DNA from: Micromonospora noduli
GTDB lineage: Bacteria; Actinomycetota; Actinomycetes; Mycobacteriales; Micromonosporaceae
Length of the DNA stretch: 64,000 bases
Assembly (NCBI RefSeq): GCF_003264365.1
Contig: NZ_PYAK01000001.1
Coordinates: forward strand, 248,001-312,000
Direction of reading: 5' to 3'
The notes beneath the pieces were generated by a model. The model made no database searches and was not told the origin of the DNA. It was given only the letters and a program-made list of their open reading frames with translations. Positions within the stretch are counted from its first letter, which is position 1. Each line of letters starts with the position of its first letter. Positions 54,762 through 62,643 of this stretch are shown here, piece after piece. The translations under genes were made by a program, and so were the position numbers.

Positions 54762-55471
54762 CCTGGCAGCCGGCAACCGTCGCCGCCACCCGCGCGGAGA
54801 CTGCGACGGCGCGGACCCTGGTCCTCGACGTCGACGGCTGGACAGGTCACGTGCCGGGCCAGCACGTCGACGTCCGGTTGACGGCTCCCGACGGCTACAT
54901 GGCGCACCGCAGCTACTCGATCTCGTCCGCCCCGGGGCCCGACCGACTCGAGGTGACCGTCCAGGCGGTGATCGACGGCGAGGTGTCGCCACACCTCGTC
55001 GAGGTTGCGGAGCCGGGTGACCACCTCGAGATCCGAGGGCCGCTCGGGGGCTGGTTCGTACGCCGACCCTCCGACCCGCGCCCGGCGTTGCTGATCGGCG
55101 GCGGCTCCGGCGTGGTGCCCCTGATGTCGATGGTGCGTGCGGCGACGAATCCCACCAGGCTGCTCTACTCGACCCGATCCCCGTCGGATGCGCTGTTCAC
55201 GGCGGATCTTGCGACTGCACAAGCCACAGGCAATACTCCTGTCGCCGTCACCCACGTCTATACCAGGGTCGCGCCCCACGGCTGGCCGGCCCCACCTCGA
55301 CGACTGGACGCGGACATCCTTGCCCGCGTCGCCTGGCCCCGCGATGCCGACGTTGTCGCGTTCGTGTGCGGGCCCACCGGATTCGTCGAAACCGTGGCCG
55401 ACCTTCTCGTCGAAATCGGCCACAACCCCGCGAACATCCGCACCGAGCGTTTCGGACCCACCGGAGGATGA
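54731..55471 (+). CDS. Ferredoxin-NADP reductase-like flavoprotein
   Basis: 246 residues. The FAD-binding domain has RSYSISSAPG (RxYS motif) and GQHVDVRL. The NAD(P)-binding domain has LLIGGGSGVVPLMSMVRAA and the C-terminal FVCGPTGFVETVADLL. No iron-sulfur domain is attached. It overlaps the molybdoenzyme by 31 bases, so it is almost certainly that enzyme's electron donor or acceptor (inference from genomic coupling seen widely in actinobacteria). Confidence 0.92.
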   Translation: MARAAVPGGLTWQPATVAATRAETATARTLVLDVDGWTGHVPGQHVDVRLTAPDGYMAHRSYSISSAPGPDRLEVTVQAVIDGEVSPHLVEVAEPGDHLEIRGPLGGWFVRRPSDPRPALLIGGGSGVVPLMSMVRAATNPTRLLYSTRSPSDALFTADLATAQATGNTPVAVTHVYTRVAPHGWPAPPRRLDADILARVAWPRDADVVAFVCGPTGFVETVADLLVEIGHNPANIRTERFGPTGG

Positions 55472-55767
55472 CCGTGCCGACCACCAACGTCGGAGCAGAC
55501 GATCCACCCTGGGTGGACGGTAACGCCCTCGCCGGACCGCTCGGTGAGATCATGGGGACTGACCTCACCGTTGCCGAGCTCACCTGCGCCGGCTGCCGGA
55601 TGACCCGTCCGCTGGCCGCGATGCGCGTGTTCGACCGAGCGCCGGGCCTCGTCGCCCGATGTCCCGGCTGCGAGGACGTTGTCATGCGCCTGGTGCGCAC
55701 GGCTGATCGGGCCCTGGTCGACCTGCGTGGGTCCCTCGTCGTCAGCATTCCGGTGCCGATCACCTGA
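55468..55767 (+). CDS. DUF6510-like zinc-ribbon protein
   Basis: 99 residues starting in the ATGA overlap with the flavoprotein. Two CxxC pairs, TCAGCRM and RCPGCED, form a zinc ribbon. The N-terminal WVDGNALAGPLGEI is typical of the DUF6510-type proteins that accompany the molybdoenzyme/flavin-reductase pair. It may assist assembly or electron transfer; function not known. Confidence 0.87.
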   Translation: MTVPTTNVGADDPPWVDGNALAGPLGEIMGTDLTVAELTCAGCRMTRPLAAMRVFDRAPGLVARCPGCEDVVMRLVRTADRALVDLRGSLVVSIPVPIT

Positions 55768-55817
55768 GCACCAAAGAATCCGCAACAATCGGGGCGGAGT
55801 GACAATCAGGAGGAAAA

Positions 55818-56225
55818 TTGGCGAACAACACCGAAGACATGATCACGCTGACCAGCGCCGAGCAGGACTCGGGTGGCTCGAACCTGTCGGTAGCCACCCC
55901 GGCCGGCGCGGAAGACTTCGTCATCACCAACAACACCGCGAGCGGCATCTACGAGGCTGCGATAGGGGGCCGGACAGCCGCAGGGTTGGTCTACAGCATG
56001 GTCGGAAGCCGCGTCATCCTGTCGGCGACATCCGTGTTCCCCGAGTTCCGGGGGAAGGGAGTAGCGAGCAGGCTCATCGGTGGCGTCCTCGACGAGCTGC
56101 GCATGCAAGGGAAGACCGCTACCGTGACGTGTCCGTTCGCGGCAGCATTCGTCGGTGCTCATCCGGAGTACGCCGACGTGCTGGACCTGGCATTCCCTCG
56201 GTCGGACCCAGCCAAGGGGCATTGA
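55818..56225 (+). CDS. YidJ-like small GNAT acetyltransferase
   Basis: 135 residues from TTG 55818, chosen because CAGGAGGAAAA stands directly before it. The GNAT-like fold of the YjdJ/GTN10 type is recognisable: IGGRTAAGLVYSMVGSRVIL, then VFPEFRGKGVASRLIGGVLDELR (acetyl-CoA-binding loop RGKGVAS) and CPFAAAFVGAHPEY. Members acetylate small amines or are uncharacterised. It is 50 bases downstream of the molybdoenzyme operon and may be the last gene of it. Confidence 0.85.
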   Translation: MANNTEDMITLTSAEQDSGGSNLSVATPAGAEDFVITNNTASGIYEAAIGGRTAAGLVYSMVGSRVILSATSVFPEFRGKGVASRLIGGVLDELRMQGKTATVTCPFAAAFVGAHPEYADVLDLAFPRSDPAKGH

Positions 56226-56391
56226 ACACGGGTCGTCGGGCCCTGAACGCAGGCCGGCCGCCGGAGAGGCTCAAGTGTCCAACGGCCGGCGGACAATCGC
56301 ATGAATCGCGCTTTCGCCGAGGGTGCGCCCGGCGGTCGCGGGCTGCGAACGCGTGGGCACGTCCGCAGCCCCGCTCGCTGTCCCCGAATCC

Positions 56392-57309
56392 TTACGAGTG
56401 AGCGCGGATGATCGTCTTCCCGGTGACCCGCTCGGTCGGGTTGAGAGCGGCGACGGCGTCGTCGAGGTCCGCGACATTGCCGATGTTCGTCCGCAGTCGC
56501 CCGTCCCGTACCCGCCGGACGATTTCCCCCAGTTGTCCACGATCAGACGTCACGACGAAGTCGATCGCCAGGCCGTCCGCGGGCCGCGCCTCGGTCGGCC
56601 CGACAACGGAGACCAGTGTTCCTCCGGCTCGAATCAGGCCTGCCGACCGCTTCCCGATGTCACCGCCGATGACGTCGAAAACCAGATCGACTCCGCCGAC
56701 GTCCTCCAGGGCCTCGTTGCCGAGGTCGACGAACTCGTGTGTGCCGAAGTCGAGCGCCCTTTCACGGTCGGCAGCGCGCCCGGTGCCGATGACATAGGCG
56801 CCGAACTCACGTGCGAGCTGCGTCACCATCGAACCGACCGCGCCGGCCGCACCGTGCACGAGGACGCTCTGCCCCGCCTGAAGGCGGCCGTGCTCGAATA
56901 ATCCCTGCCAGGCGGTCAGGCCGGAGATCGGCAGGCTCGCGCCCACCGTGAAGTCGACGTCGCCGGGCAGCGGCGCGAGGTTACGCGCCTCGACGGCCAC
57001 ATACTCCGCCAGAGTGCCGTCGCGGGTCCAGTCCGTCAGGCCGAACACCCGCTGTCCCACCGACAGTCCCGTCGTGCCATACCCGAGAGCGCTGACCACT
57101 CCGGCCAGTTCGTGCCCGGGAATCGACGGAGTCCGGTCACGGCCGAGGCGATCGGTCCAGGTCGAGGGCCATGCCATCTCGGTCGGGACGAACCCCGACG
57201 CATGAACCTGAACGACGACGTCGTTGAGGGCCGGTTCGGGCTCAGGCCGCTCTGCCAGCGTCATCCCGGCCGTTCCCGCAGCCTCGTCCGTCACCACAAT
57301 CGCCTTCAT
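56392..57309 (-). CDS. NADP-dependent quinone oxidoreductase-like enzyme
   Basis: 305 residues from ATG 57309 behind GGAGGT. It is a zinc-free MDR enzyme: the N-terminal GroES-like fold ends in GHELAGVVSALG, the coenzyme motif is VLVHGAAGAVGSMVTQLA, and LVFDVIGGDIGKRSAGLIRA is family typical. Such enzymes reduce quinones or alpha,beta-unsaturated carbonyls, i.e. electrophiles. It diverges from msrB across a 490-base gap that holds an operator-like site. Confidence 0.9.
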   Translation of the reverse strand: MKAIVVTDEAAGTAGMTLAERPEPEPALNDVVVQVHASGFVPTEMAWPSTWTDRLGRDRTPSIPGHELAGVVSALGYGTTGLSVGQRVFGLTDWTRDGTLAEYVAVEARNLAPLPGDVDFTVGASLPISGLTAWQGLFEHGRLQAGQSVLVHGAAGAVGSMVTQLAREFGAYVIGTGRAADRERALDFGTHEFVDLGNEALEDVGGVDLVFDVIGGDIGKRSAGLIRAGGTLVSVVGPTEARPADGLAIDFVVTSDRGQLGEIVRRVRDGRLRTNIGNVADLDDAVAALNPTERVTGKTIIRAHS

Positions 57310-57799
57310 CAGGTACCTCCTTGTATTCAGCCCCCGTCTGCACTGCCACGAGGAGCACCGTTCCGTTTCCCAGCAATGACGGCGCCACGCCTCCGCGCCG
57401 CACCACGCCACGCCACGGTGATCGGGCGCGGGTGGGGCGCGAGGATTCGCCGTAGGTGGCGGGGATGTCTGCCGAACCCGACGTCGGCGGGCAAGTCGGG
57501 CAGCTCGTCGCTGCCCGGAGGCGCCCCGTCGGACGTCCCGAACCTAGTCGCGGCAAAACTGGTCTGTCAAGTCCACTATTGGGTCACGTGGTTGTTGATG
57601 TGACTACGAGAAGTGCCAGCTCAAGCCCTATGCATACGGACGGTTTGGCACCGGCCGAGCCCGTCTTTCGGACCTAGGGGTCCAGGGAGTGTGGAGGCTG
57701 CGGGAATACCACCGCCCCGGAGAGCGTCTGTACTTGCGCGTCCAGGTGCACTCCACCTGGCTCCGCAACCGTGCGTGGCAAGGCCGTGAAGGGAGAGCT
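57310..57799. other. 490-base divergent regulatory region
   Basis: No gene supported; open frames on both strands are not coding-like. It carries operator-like site e (57559-57576) and, nearer msrB, a 7-base inverted repeat CCAGGTG (57742-57748) / CACCTGG (57754-57760), 40 bases before the msrB start. The 57550-57620 stretch is the most A/T-rich and probably contains the promoter(s). Confidence 0.5.
57559..57576. promoter_or_regulatory. TetR-type operator candidate, site e
   Basis: CTGGTC, six bases, GTCCAC: the GGAC-N6-GTCC geometry with one mismatch in the left arm. It lies between the divergent quinone-oxidoreductase gene and msrB; a -10-like TATTGG follows the right arm. Confidence 0.5.
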
Positions 57800-58291
57800 G
57801 TGGCCCAGCAGACCCAGTACCGCAAGAACCCGGAGACCGTTTCGGGGCTCAACCCGGAGCAGTACCGCGTGACCCAGCAGGACGGCACCGAGCGACCGTT
57901 CACCAATGCCTACTGGGACAATCACGAGCCCGGCATCTACGTCGATGTGGTGTCCGGCGAGCCATTGTTCGCATCGGTCGACAAGTACGACAGCAACTCC
58001 GGCTGGCCGAGCTTCACCAAGCCGATCGCCAAGACGAACGTTGTCGAGCGCAAAGACTCCAGCCACGGAATGATCCGGACTGAGGCCCGCTCGCTGCACG
58101 GGGACAGCCACCTGGGTCACGTCTTCAACGACGGCCCGCCAGAAAAGGGTGGACTGCGTTACTGCATCAACTCGGCATCGCTGCGGTTCATCCACCTCGA
58201 CGACCTGCAGGACGCAGGGTACGGCGAGTACCGCATTCTGTTCACGAGTGCCACCGACACCGGCACGACGACACACAAGGAGACGACGTGA
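57800..58291 (+). CDS. msrB: Peptide-methionine (R)-S-oxide reductase
   Basis: 163 residues from GTG 57800 behind GGGAGAG. The MsrB fold is clear: [43 protein letters not shown] and the catalytic Cys in [12 protein letters not shown]. It contains only this one cysteine. The two CxxC zinc pairs are absent ([13 protein letters not shown]) and the usual resolving Cys is Ser (DSNSGWPSF). It reduces methionine-R-sulfoxide in proteins. It is coupled to msrA by a four-base overlap. Confidence 0.95.
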   Translation: MAQQTQYRKNPETVSGLNPEQYRVTQQDGTERPFTNAYWDNHEPGIYVDVVSGEPLFASVDKYDSNSGWPSFTKPIAKTNVVERKDSSHGMIRTEARSLHGDSHLGHVFNDGPPEKGGLRYCINSASLRFIHLDDLQDAGYGEYRILFTSATDTGTTTHKETT

Positions 58292-58794
58292 ACACCGAAA
58301 AGGCAATCCTCGCCGGCGGCTGCTTCTGGGGCATGGAGGAGTTGTTCCGCCGCCAGCCCGGCATCGTGTCCACGCGCGTCGGCTACAGCGGCGGCGACGT
58401 CCCGAACGCCACCTACCGCAACCACGGCACCCACGCGGAGTCCATCGAGGTCGTCTACGACACCGACAGGACCGACTTCCGCGCGCTGCTCGAGTTCTTC
58501 TTCCAGATCCACGACCCTTCGACGAAGAACCGCCAGGGTAACGACATCGGCATCAGCTACCGCTCGGCGATCTTCTACACAAGCGATGAGCAGAAGCGGG
58601 TCGCGGAGGACACCATCGCCGACGTCGACGCCTCGGGTCTGTGGCCCGGCAAGGTCGTCACCGAGGTCACCGCGGCAGGCGACTTCTGGGAAGCCGAGCC
58701 TGAGCACCAGAACTACCTACAGACCTACCCCAACGGATACACCTGCCACTTCCCCCGCCCCGGATGGAAGCTTCCGAAGCGGGCGACGGCCTGA
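58288..58794 (+). CDS. msrA: Peptide-methionine (S)-S-oxide reductase
   Basis: 168 residues from GTG 58288, within the msrB stop. [11 protein letters not shown] has the catalytic Cys; [20 protein letters not shown] and the AEPEHQNYL block are diagnostic of MsrA. A second Cys near the C-terminus ([12 protein letters not shown]) may resolve the intermediate. With MsrB it covers both diastereomers of methionine sulfoxide. A near-perfect hairpin follows the stop. Confidence 0.96.
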   Translation: MNTEKAILAGGCFWGMEELFRRQPGIVSTRVGYSGGDVPNATYRNHGTHAESIEVVYDTDRTDFRALLEFFFQIHDPSTKNRQGNDIGISYRSAIFYTSDEQKRVAEDTIADVDASGLWPGKVVTEVTAAGDFWEAEPEHQNYLQTYPNGYTCHFPRPGWKLPKRATA

Positions 58795-58799
58795 CACCT

Positions 58800-58830
58800 C
58801 CGGCGCGCGGACCCCGGGTCCGCGCGCCGG
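58800..58830 (+). terminator. Terminator after msrBA
   Basis: Perfect 15-base arms (58800-58814 and 58816-58830; left arm CCGGCGCGCGGACCC) around a single central base, beginning six bases after the msrA stop. Confidence 0.85.
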
Positions 58831-58841
58831 TCCGGGCCGAG

Positions 58842-58859
58842 GCGGACCGAATAGTCCAA
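58842..58859. promoter_or_regulatory. TetR-type operator candidate, site d
   Basis: GCGGAC, six bases, GTCCAA: contains GGAC-N6-GTCC exactly. Located between msrA and the tetR gene, 161 bases before the tetR start; followed by AATACAG. Confidence 0.55.
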
Positions 58860-59003
58860 TACAGCTCCTGCCGACGATGACCTGGCGATGTCGGCCCCGT
58901 TCATCGAGCCAACGACGCGCAGGCGCGCCCTTCACCGCCGCGTGAATGCGACATGACATCGGATGGACTCCAAGGTCCCGTTTTCCCTAGATTATCTGGC
59001 GCG

Positions 59004-59020
59004 CTGGATACACTTGACAG
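59004..59020 (+). promoter_or_regulatory. Leaderless tetR promoter with degenerate operator
   Basis: A -10-like TACACT (59009-59014) ends six bases before the ATG at 59021, so the tetR mRNA is probably leaderless. A degenerate copy of the operator (CTGGAT, six bases, GACAG) overlaps it, which would allow autoregulation. Confidence 0.4.
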
Positions 59021-59677
59021 ATGAGCGACGAGCAGGTGGCTGCGCCGACGAATAGGCGGAGGATCAGTCAACGGGGCATCGCGACGCGAGAACGGATCCT
59101 CGAGGCCGCGAACCGGCTGATGCTCGTGCGCGGAGTGAACGCGACGACCCTTGACGACATCCGCGAGGCAAGCCAGACGAGCAAGTCTCAGCTCTACCAC
59201 CACTTCGCCGACAAGCAGGAACTTGTGCGCGCCTTGGTCAAATATCGAGGCGCGCTTGTGCTTCAGCGTGAGCGTGCAGGGCTCGAACGACTGAGATCAT
59301 TCTCAGGGCTGGTCCGGTGGCGCAACGCCCTGGTCCAGGCCAACTCGCTGAACAACGGCAAATACGGGTGCGGCCTCGGGTCGATGGCTCTCGAACTGTC
59401 CGATCAAGATGAGCAGGCTCGATCGTCTCTGTCGGAGACGTTCGCGGCATGGGAAAAGCTGATCAGTGATGGCCTGCACCGGATGCAGGACAGCGGTCTG
59501 CTGCGCCATGACGCCGACCCGGAGAAGTTGGCCACTGGCTTGATGGCCGCATTGCAGGGCGGCTACTTGCTGGCGAACGCCTCGCACGACATCGCACCCA
59601 TGGAAGTCGCTCTGGACATGGCGCTGGAACATATCAAATCGTTCCTCACGCAGCCGTCCGGTGAGCCGACCCGTTAA
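59021..59677 (+). CDS. TetR-family repressor
   Basis: 218 residues. The N-terminal TetR helix-turn-helix is RERILEAANRLMLVRGVNAT then TTLDDIREASQTSKSQLYHHF. The C-terminal domain has the GKYGCGLGSMALELSDQDE motif of the LmrA/YxaF-like (TetR_C_6) group, with one conserved-looking Cys. It stands alone between msrA and osmC, amid five GGAC-N6-GTCC palindromes, and is the obvious candidate to bind them. Inducer unknown; electrophiles or oxidants acting on the Cys are conceivable. Confidence 0.93.
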   Translation: MSDEQVAAPTNRRRISQRGIATRERILEAANRLMLVRGVNATTLDDIREASQTSKSQLYHHFADKQELVRALVKYRGALVLQRERAGLERLRSFSGLVRWRNALVQANSLNNGKYGCGLGSMALELSDQDEQARSSLSETFAAWEKLISDGLHRMQDSGLLRHDADPEKLATGLMAALQGGYLLANASHDIAPMEVALDMALEHIKSFLTQPSGEPTR

Positions 59678-59732
59678 TTCGAGCAACGCTGCTCACATCC
59701 GCATCGACTTCCCGGGCCGACGCGCCAGCGCA

Positions 59733-59750
59733 AGGGACCATTTGGTCCAT
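59733..59750. promoter_or_regulatory. TetR-type operator candidate, site c
   Basis: AGGGAC, six bases, GTCCAT, containing GGAC-N6-GTCC exactly; the inner bases extend the symmetry (GGACCA/TGGTCC). Downstream of tetR and 276 bases before the osmC-like gene; followed by TTTTACG, like site a, which is followed by TTAATTTACG. Confidence 0.55.
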
Positions 59751-59875
59751 TTTACGACTTGGATCCGATCGGGCCCAGTCCGGGAGTGTTGGACCTAGCC
59801 GCCCCTCGGTGCAGTCTGCGCCACCACACCGTCCAGGATCACCAAGGGCGCAGGGTTCGGCCAGCGAACAGTCGT

Positions 59876-59893
59876 TTGGACTATCCAGTCCAC
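59876..59893. promoter_or_regulatory. TetR-type operator candidate, site b
   Basis: TTGGAC, six bases, GTCCAC: TGGAC-N6-GTCCA exactly. A -10-like TAGCCT (59900-59905) lies seven bases beyond, so the site overlaps the expected promoter of the osmC-like gene (start 60026). Confidence 0.6.
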
Positions 59894-60025
59894 ACAGGCT
59901 AGCCTGCGGAGGTACCGGCCCAGGGTGATGCGCCCGGCCACAGCCTCCGCTCGGACTTCGGCTCGGCTGTTGCTGGGTCCGTATCCCTGGACCCTCACCA
60001 CTGGATCCACAGGAAGGCGCGGCTG

Positions 60026-60454
60026 ATGGAAACCGATCAGGATCATGTCGTCGCATCGGCCCGAGTTGTCCTTCCGGCCACAGAGCGCCGGCGCACGGAC
60101 ATGACGACCCGCGGCTTCACGTTCATCGCCGATGAACCGCACAGCGGCGCGCTCGGTGACGGCCCGACGCCGACGGAGTACCTGTTGATGGCGCTCGCGT
60201 CGTGCACTGCTCAGACGCTGCGGCAGTACGTCGACTACAAGTACGACACCGCCGGCGACATCACCGTCGAGATCGACTACCACGAACCCGAGCAGGAAGG
60301 CGCAGAGCGCTACCTGCAGCGCACGATCACGCTCAGCGAGGAGCCCGACCCTGACGACCTGAAGGTGATGCACGACATTGCCGAGAGGTCCCCGGTGACC
60401 CTGCTGATTCAGTTCGCATGGAGCGTGCGGACCGCGTTCGTCGGGCCGCGCTGA
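60026..60454 (+). CDS. OsmC-family protein
   Basis: 142 residues. The OsmC core is present: GFTFIADEPHSGALGDGPTP, then PTEYLLMALASCTAQTLRQY with the first reactive Cys. The second, resolving Cys found in OsmC/Ohr (AExCPV) is replaced by Ser (AERSPVTLLIQF). OsmC and Ohr reduce organic hydroperoxides with a Cys pair, so this member either uses an external thiol or has another role. It lies downstream of two operator-like sites and ends at a hairpin. Confidence 0.92.
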   Translation: METDQDHVVASARVVLPATERRRTDMTTRGFTFIADEPHSGALGDGPTPTEYLLMALASCTAQTLRQYVDYKYDTAGDITVEIDYHEPEQEGAERYLQRTITLSEEPDPDDLKVMHDIAERSPVTLLIQFAWSVRTAFVGPR

Positions 60455-60460
60455 GAACAG

Positions 60461-60501
60461 ACCGTCTGCTGCTCGGCGATCACGGCCGTGCAGCAGACGG
60501 T
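60461..60501 (+). terminator. Terminator after osmC-like gene
   Basis: Perfect 12-base arms ACCGTCTGCTGC (60461-60472) and GCAGCAGACGGT (60490-60501) with a 17-base loop, six bases after the stop. Confidence 0.8.
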
Positions 60502-60510
60502 TGCCATTGC

Positions 60511-60554
60511 GCCCCAGCGGCGACAGTGTTTCCGTCGACCGCGACCGCTGGGGC
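60511..60554. repeat. 10-bp inverted repeat upstream of nhaA fusion
   Basis: GCCCCAGCGG (60511-60520) and CCGCTGGGGC (60545-60554), perfect arms with a 24-base loop. A second hairpin after the osmC-like terminator; role unknown. Confidence 0.45.
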
Positions 60555-60658
60555 GGCGCGATCAGTACTGAACCGGACGCCTGGTGCTGCTGAGTGGCGG
60601 CCAGCAGCGCCGGGTCCGGGGGTCGCGCGCCTCATTGCGCCACGTGGTCTAGCTGTCC

Positions 60659-60677
60659 GTGCTGGCCCGGCCAGCAC
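60659..60677. promoter_or_regulatory. 19-bp palindrome next to the nhaA-fusion start
   Basis: GTGCTGGCC (60659-60667), one base, GGCCAGCAC (60669-60677): perfect arms, ending 15 bases before the GTG start at 60693. It may be an operator or a hairpin that sits over the ribosome site (GAAGGGTGAC). Confidence 0.5.
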
Positions 60678-60692
60678 GTCGAAGGGTGACGT

Positions 60693-62582
60693 GTGACCGA
60701 AACCAAGAGCGGCCGAACGATCTGGAAGCGGAACCTGGCGTCACCGCTGTGGGCATTCTTGCGAATCGAGTCCGGCAGCGCCGGCATACTCGTGGCCGCC
60801 ATCGTCGCCGCACTGTTCTGGGCCAACATCGACCTTGGCTCCTACGAAGCCGTATGGCGCACCCAGTTGTCCCTGCGCCTCGGGCACCTCGAACTCTCCC
60901 GCGACCTGCAGACCTGGATCAACAGTGGCTTGATGACGCTGTTCTTCCTTGTCGTCGGCCTTGAGGCGCGGCGCGAGTTCGACCTCGGCGACCTCCGCGA
61001 CCGGCGACGTTTCGTGCTGCCCAGCGTGGCCGGCCTGATTGGCATGCTGATCCCGGTACTGATCTTCCTGGGGATCAACCACGGTGGGCCGGGTGCGCAT
61101 GGTTGGGGCGTGGCCATGTCGACCGACACGGCCCTTGCGTTGGGTCTGCTTGCACTGCTCGGCCGAGGTGTGCCCGACCGGGTCCGGATCTTCCTGCTCA
61201 CCGTGTTCGTGGTCGACGATGTGATCGCACTCATCGTCATCGCCCTGGTCTACAGCGAGGACATCAGGGTTCTGCCCATCGTGGTGGCCGTTGTCGCATT
61301 CGCGGTCATGTTGGCCATCCACGCAGGCGGCGTCCGACGGGGCTGGGCGTACGTGCCGGTCGCCGTCGTGATGTGGGGCGCGTTGCTGGTCAGCGGAGTC
61401 GACCCTGTGGTGACCGGCCTGGCCATCGGATTGACCGCGTTTGCCTACTCCCCCGGCCGATCTGACCTCGAAAAGGTCACCGGGCTGTTCCGGTCGTTCC
61501 GTGAGCAGCCGACGCCCACGCTCGCGCGTACGGCCTCGATCGGCTTGGCGAACACGCTGTCGCCCAACGACCGCCTTCAGCGCATCTACCACCCATGGTC
61601 CAGCTACGTCATCGTGCCGCTGTTCGGCCTGGCCAACGCCGGCATCAGCATCGACCGTCCGTTCCTGGCCCAGGCGTTCGCGTCGCCTGTCACCTGGGGC
61701 GTGCTGCTCGGGTATGTCGTCGGCAAACCGCTCGCCGTGATCGGCACCTCGGCCGGGCTCACCTGGCTCTCCCACGGGCGTATCCGTCCGGCCGTGGGCT
61801 GGGCGGGCGTGCTCGGCAGCGGCACGATCGCCGGTGTCAGCTTCACGGTGTCACTGCTGGTCGCGAGCCTGGCCTTCACCGGCGACCAACTGGCCGAGGC
61901 CAAGGTCGGGGTGCTCAGCGCCGCGATCGTATCCTCAGCACTGACCTGGGTCGCGTTCCGCGTCACCAACACGTTTCCCCAGGACAAGCGCGTCCGTGCG
62001 CTCTTCGGCGACATGACGGAGCTGATCGATCTCACCCCAGCGGTCGACGAGAAGCAGGACCACGTCCGCGGCCCAGCCGGTGCATCGGTAACGCTGGTGC
62101 AATACGGCGACTTCCAGTGCCCGTACTGCGGGAAGGCCGAACCAGTCGTCCGGCAGCTGCTGGGCGACGCCGACCTGCGCTTCGTGTGGCGTCACCTGCC
62201 TCTGTCAGACGTGCATCCGCAGGCCCGACTGGCAGCCGAGGGCGCCGAAGCAGCCGCCGCTCAGGGAAAATTCTGGCAGATGCATGACCTGTTGCTCGAC
62301 CACCAGGGCGAACTGGACATCACCGCTCTGATCAAGTACGCCGACGACCTCGGTCTGGATCAGAGACGATTCCACGACGATCTGACCAACCAAGCCCACG
62401 CCGCCCGCATCGACAGTGACATCGACTCCGCCGACAACAGCGGAGTGTCCGGCACCCCGACGTTCTTCATCAACGGCCGCCGCCACTACGGCGCCTACGA
62501 CATCACGGCCTTGACCGCGGCCATTCGCATGGCCCGAGCCCGCGCCCGCCTCGGCCACGACGCACCACCGATTCGTCATTAG
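60693..62582 (+). CDS. NhaA-type Na+/H+ antiporter fused to a DsbA-like thioredoxin domain
   Basis: 629 residues from GTG 60693. Residues about 20-430 are a complete NhaA: LFFLVVGLEARREFDLGDLR, MSTDTALALGLLALLG, TVFVVDDVIALIVIALVYSE (the VDD pair of the ion site) and FGLANAGISI. Residues about 455-620 form a DsbA/thioredoxin-like domain with YGDFQCPYCGKAEP (redox CPYC) and the cis-Pro loop SGVSGTPTFFINGRRHYGAY. Such fusions are known in actinobacteria. No leader sends the C-terminal domain out separately; its side depends on the final helix. Confidence 0.94.
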   Translation: MTETKSGRTIWKRNLASPLWAFLRIESGSAGILVAAIVAALFWANIDLGSYEAVWRTQLSLRLGHLELSRDLQTWINSGLMTLFFLVVGLEARREFDLGDLRDRRRFVLPSVAGLIGMLIPVLIFLGINHGGPGAHGWGVAMSTDTALALGLLALLGRGVPDRVRIFLLTVFVVDDVIALIVIALVYSEDIRVLPIVVAVVAFAVMLAIHAGGVRRGWAYVPVAVVMWGALLVSGVDPVVTGLAIGLTAFAYSPGRSDLEKVTGLFRSFREQPTPTLARTASIGLANTLSPNDRLQRIYHPWSSYVIVPLFGLANAGISIDRPFLAQAFASPVTWGVLLGYVVGKPLAVIGTSAGLTWLSHGRIRPAVGWAGVLGSGTIAGVSFTVSLLVASLAFTGDQLAEAKVGVLSAAIVSSALTWVAFRVTNTFPQDKRVRALFGDMTELIDLTPAVDEKQDHVRGPAGASVTLVQYGDFQCPYCGKAEPVVRQLLGDADLRFVWRHLPLSDVHPQARLAAEGAEAAAAQGKFWQMHDLLLDHQGELDITALIKYADDLGLDQRRFHDDLTNQAHAARIDSDIDSADNSGVSGTPTFFINGRRHYGAYDITALTAAIRMARARARLGHDAPPIRH

Positions 62583-62643
62583 ACGCGTTGCGTTGACACG
62601 ACGGCACGCCCGTCGGCCCGTCGATCCGGGCCATGCTCCTGAT

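Larger units (their letters stand above)
59678..60025. other. 348-base regulatory region before osmC-like gene
   Basis: No well-supported gene. It holds operator-like sites c (59733-59750) and b (59876-59893). A 32-codon ORF (59928-60026, reading MRPATASARTSARLLLGPYP...) ends in a TGATG overlap with the osmC-like start and could be a leader peptide, though its ribosome site is poor. Confidence 0.45.

Noticed and set aside
57242..57556. 104-codon minus-strand frame upstream of the quinone oxidoreductase
   Set aside because: It overlaps the start of the well-supported oxidoreductase on the same strand, has no ribosome site, and its product is Arg/Gly/Pro-rich with no motif.
60640..60658. TGGTCTAG resembling half of a DasR (chitin/GlcNAc) operator
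   Set aside because: The other half does not match (GCTGTCC) and the downstream gene is an NhaA fusion, not a sugar gene. No DasR-like site occurs before the chitinase.
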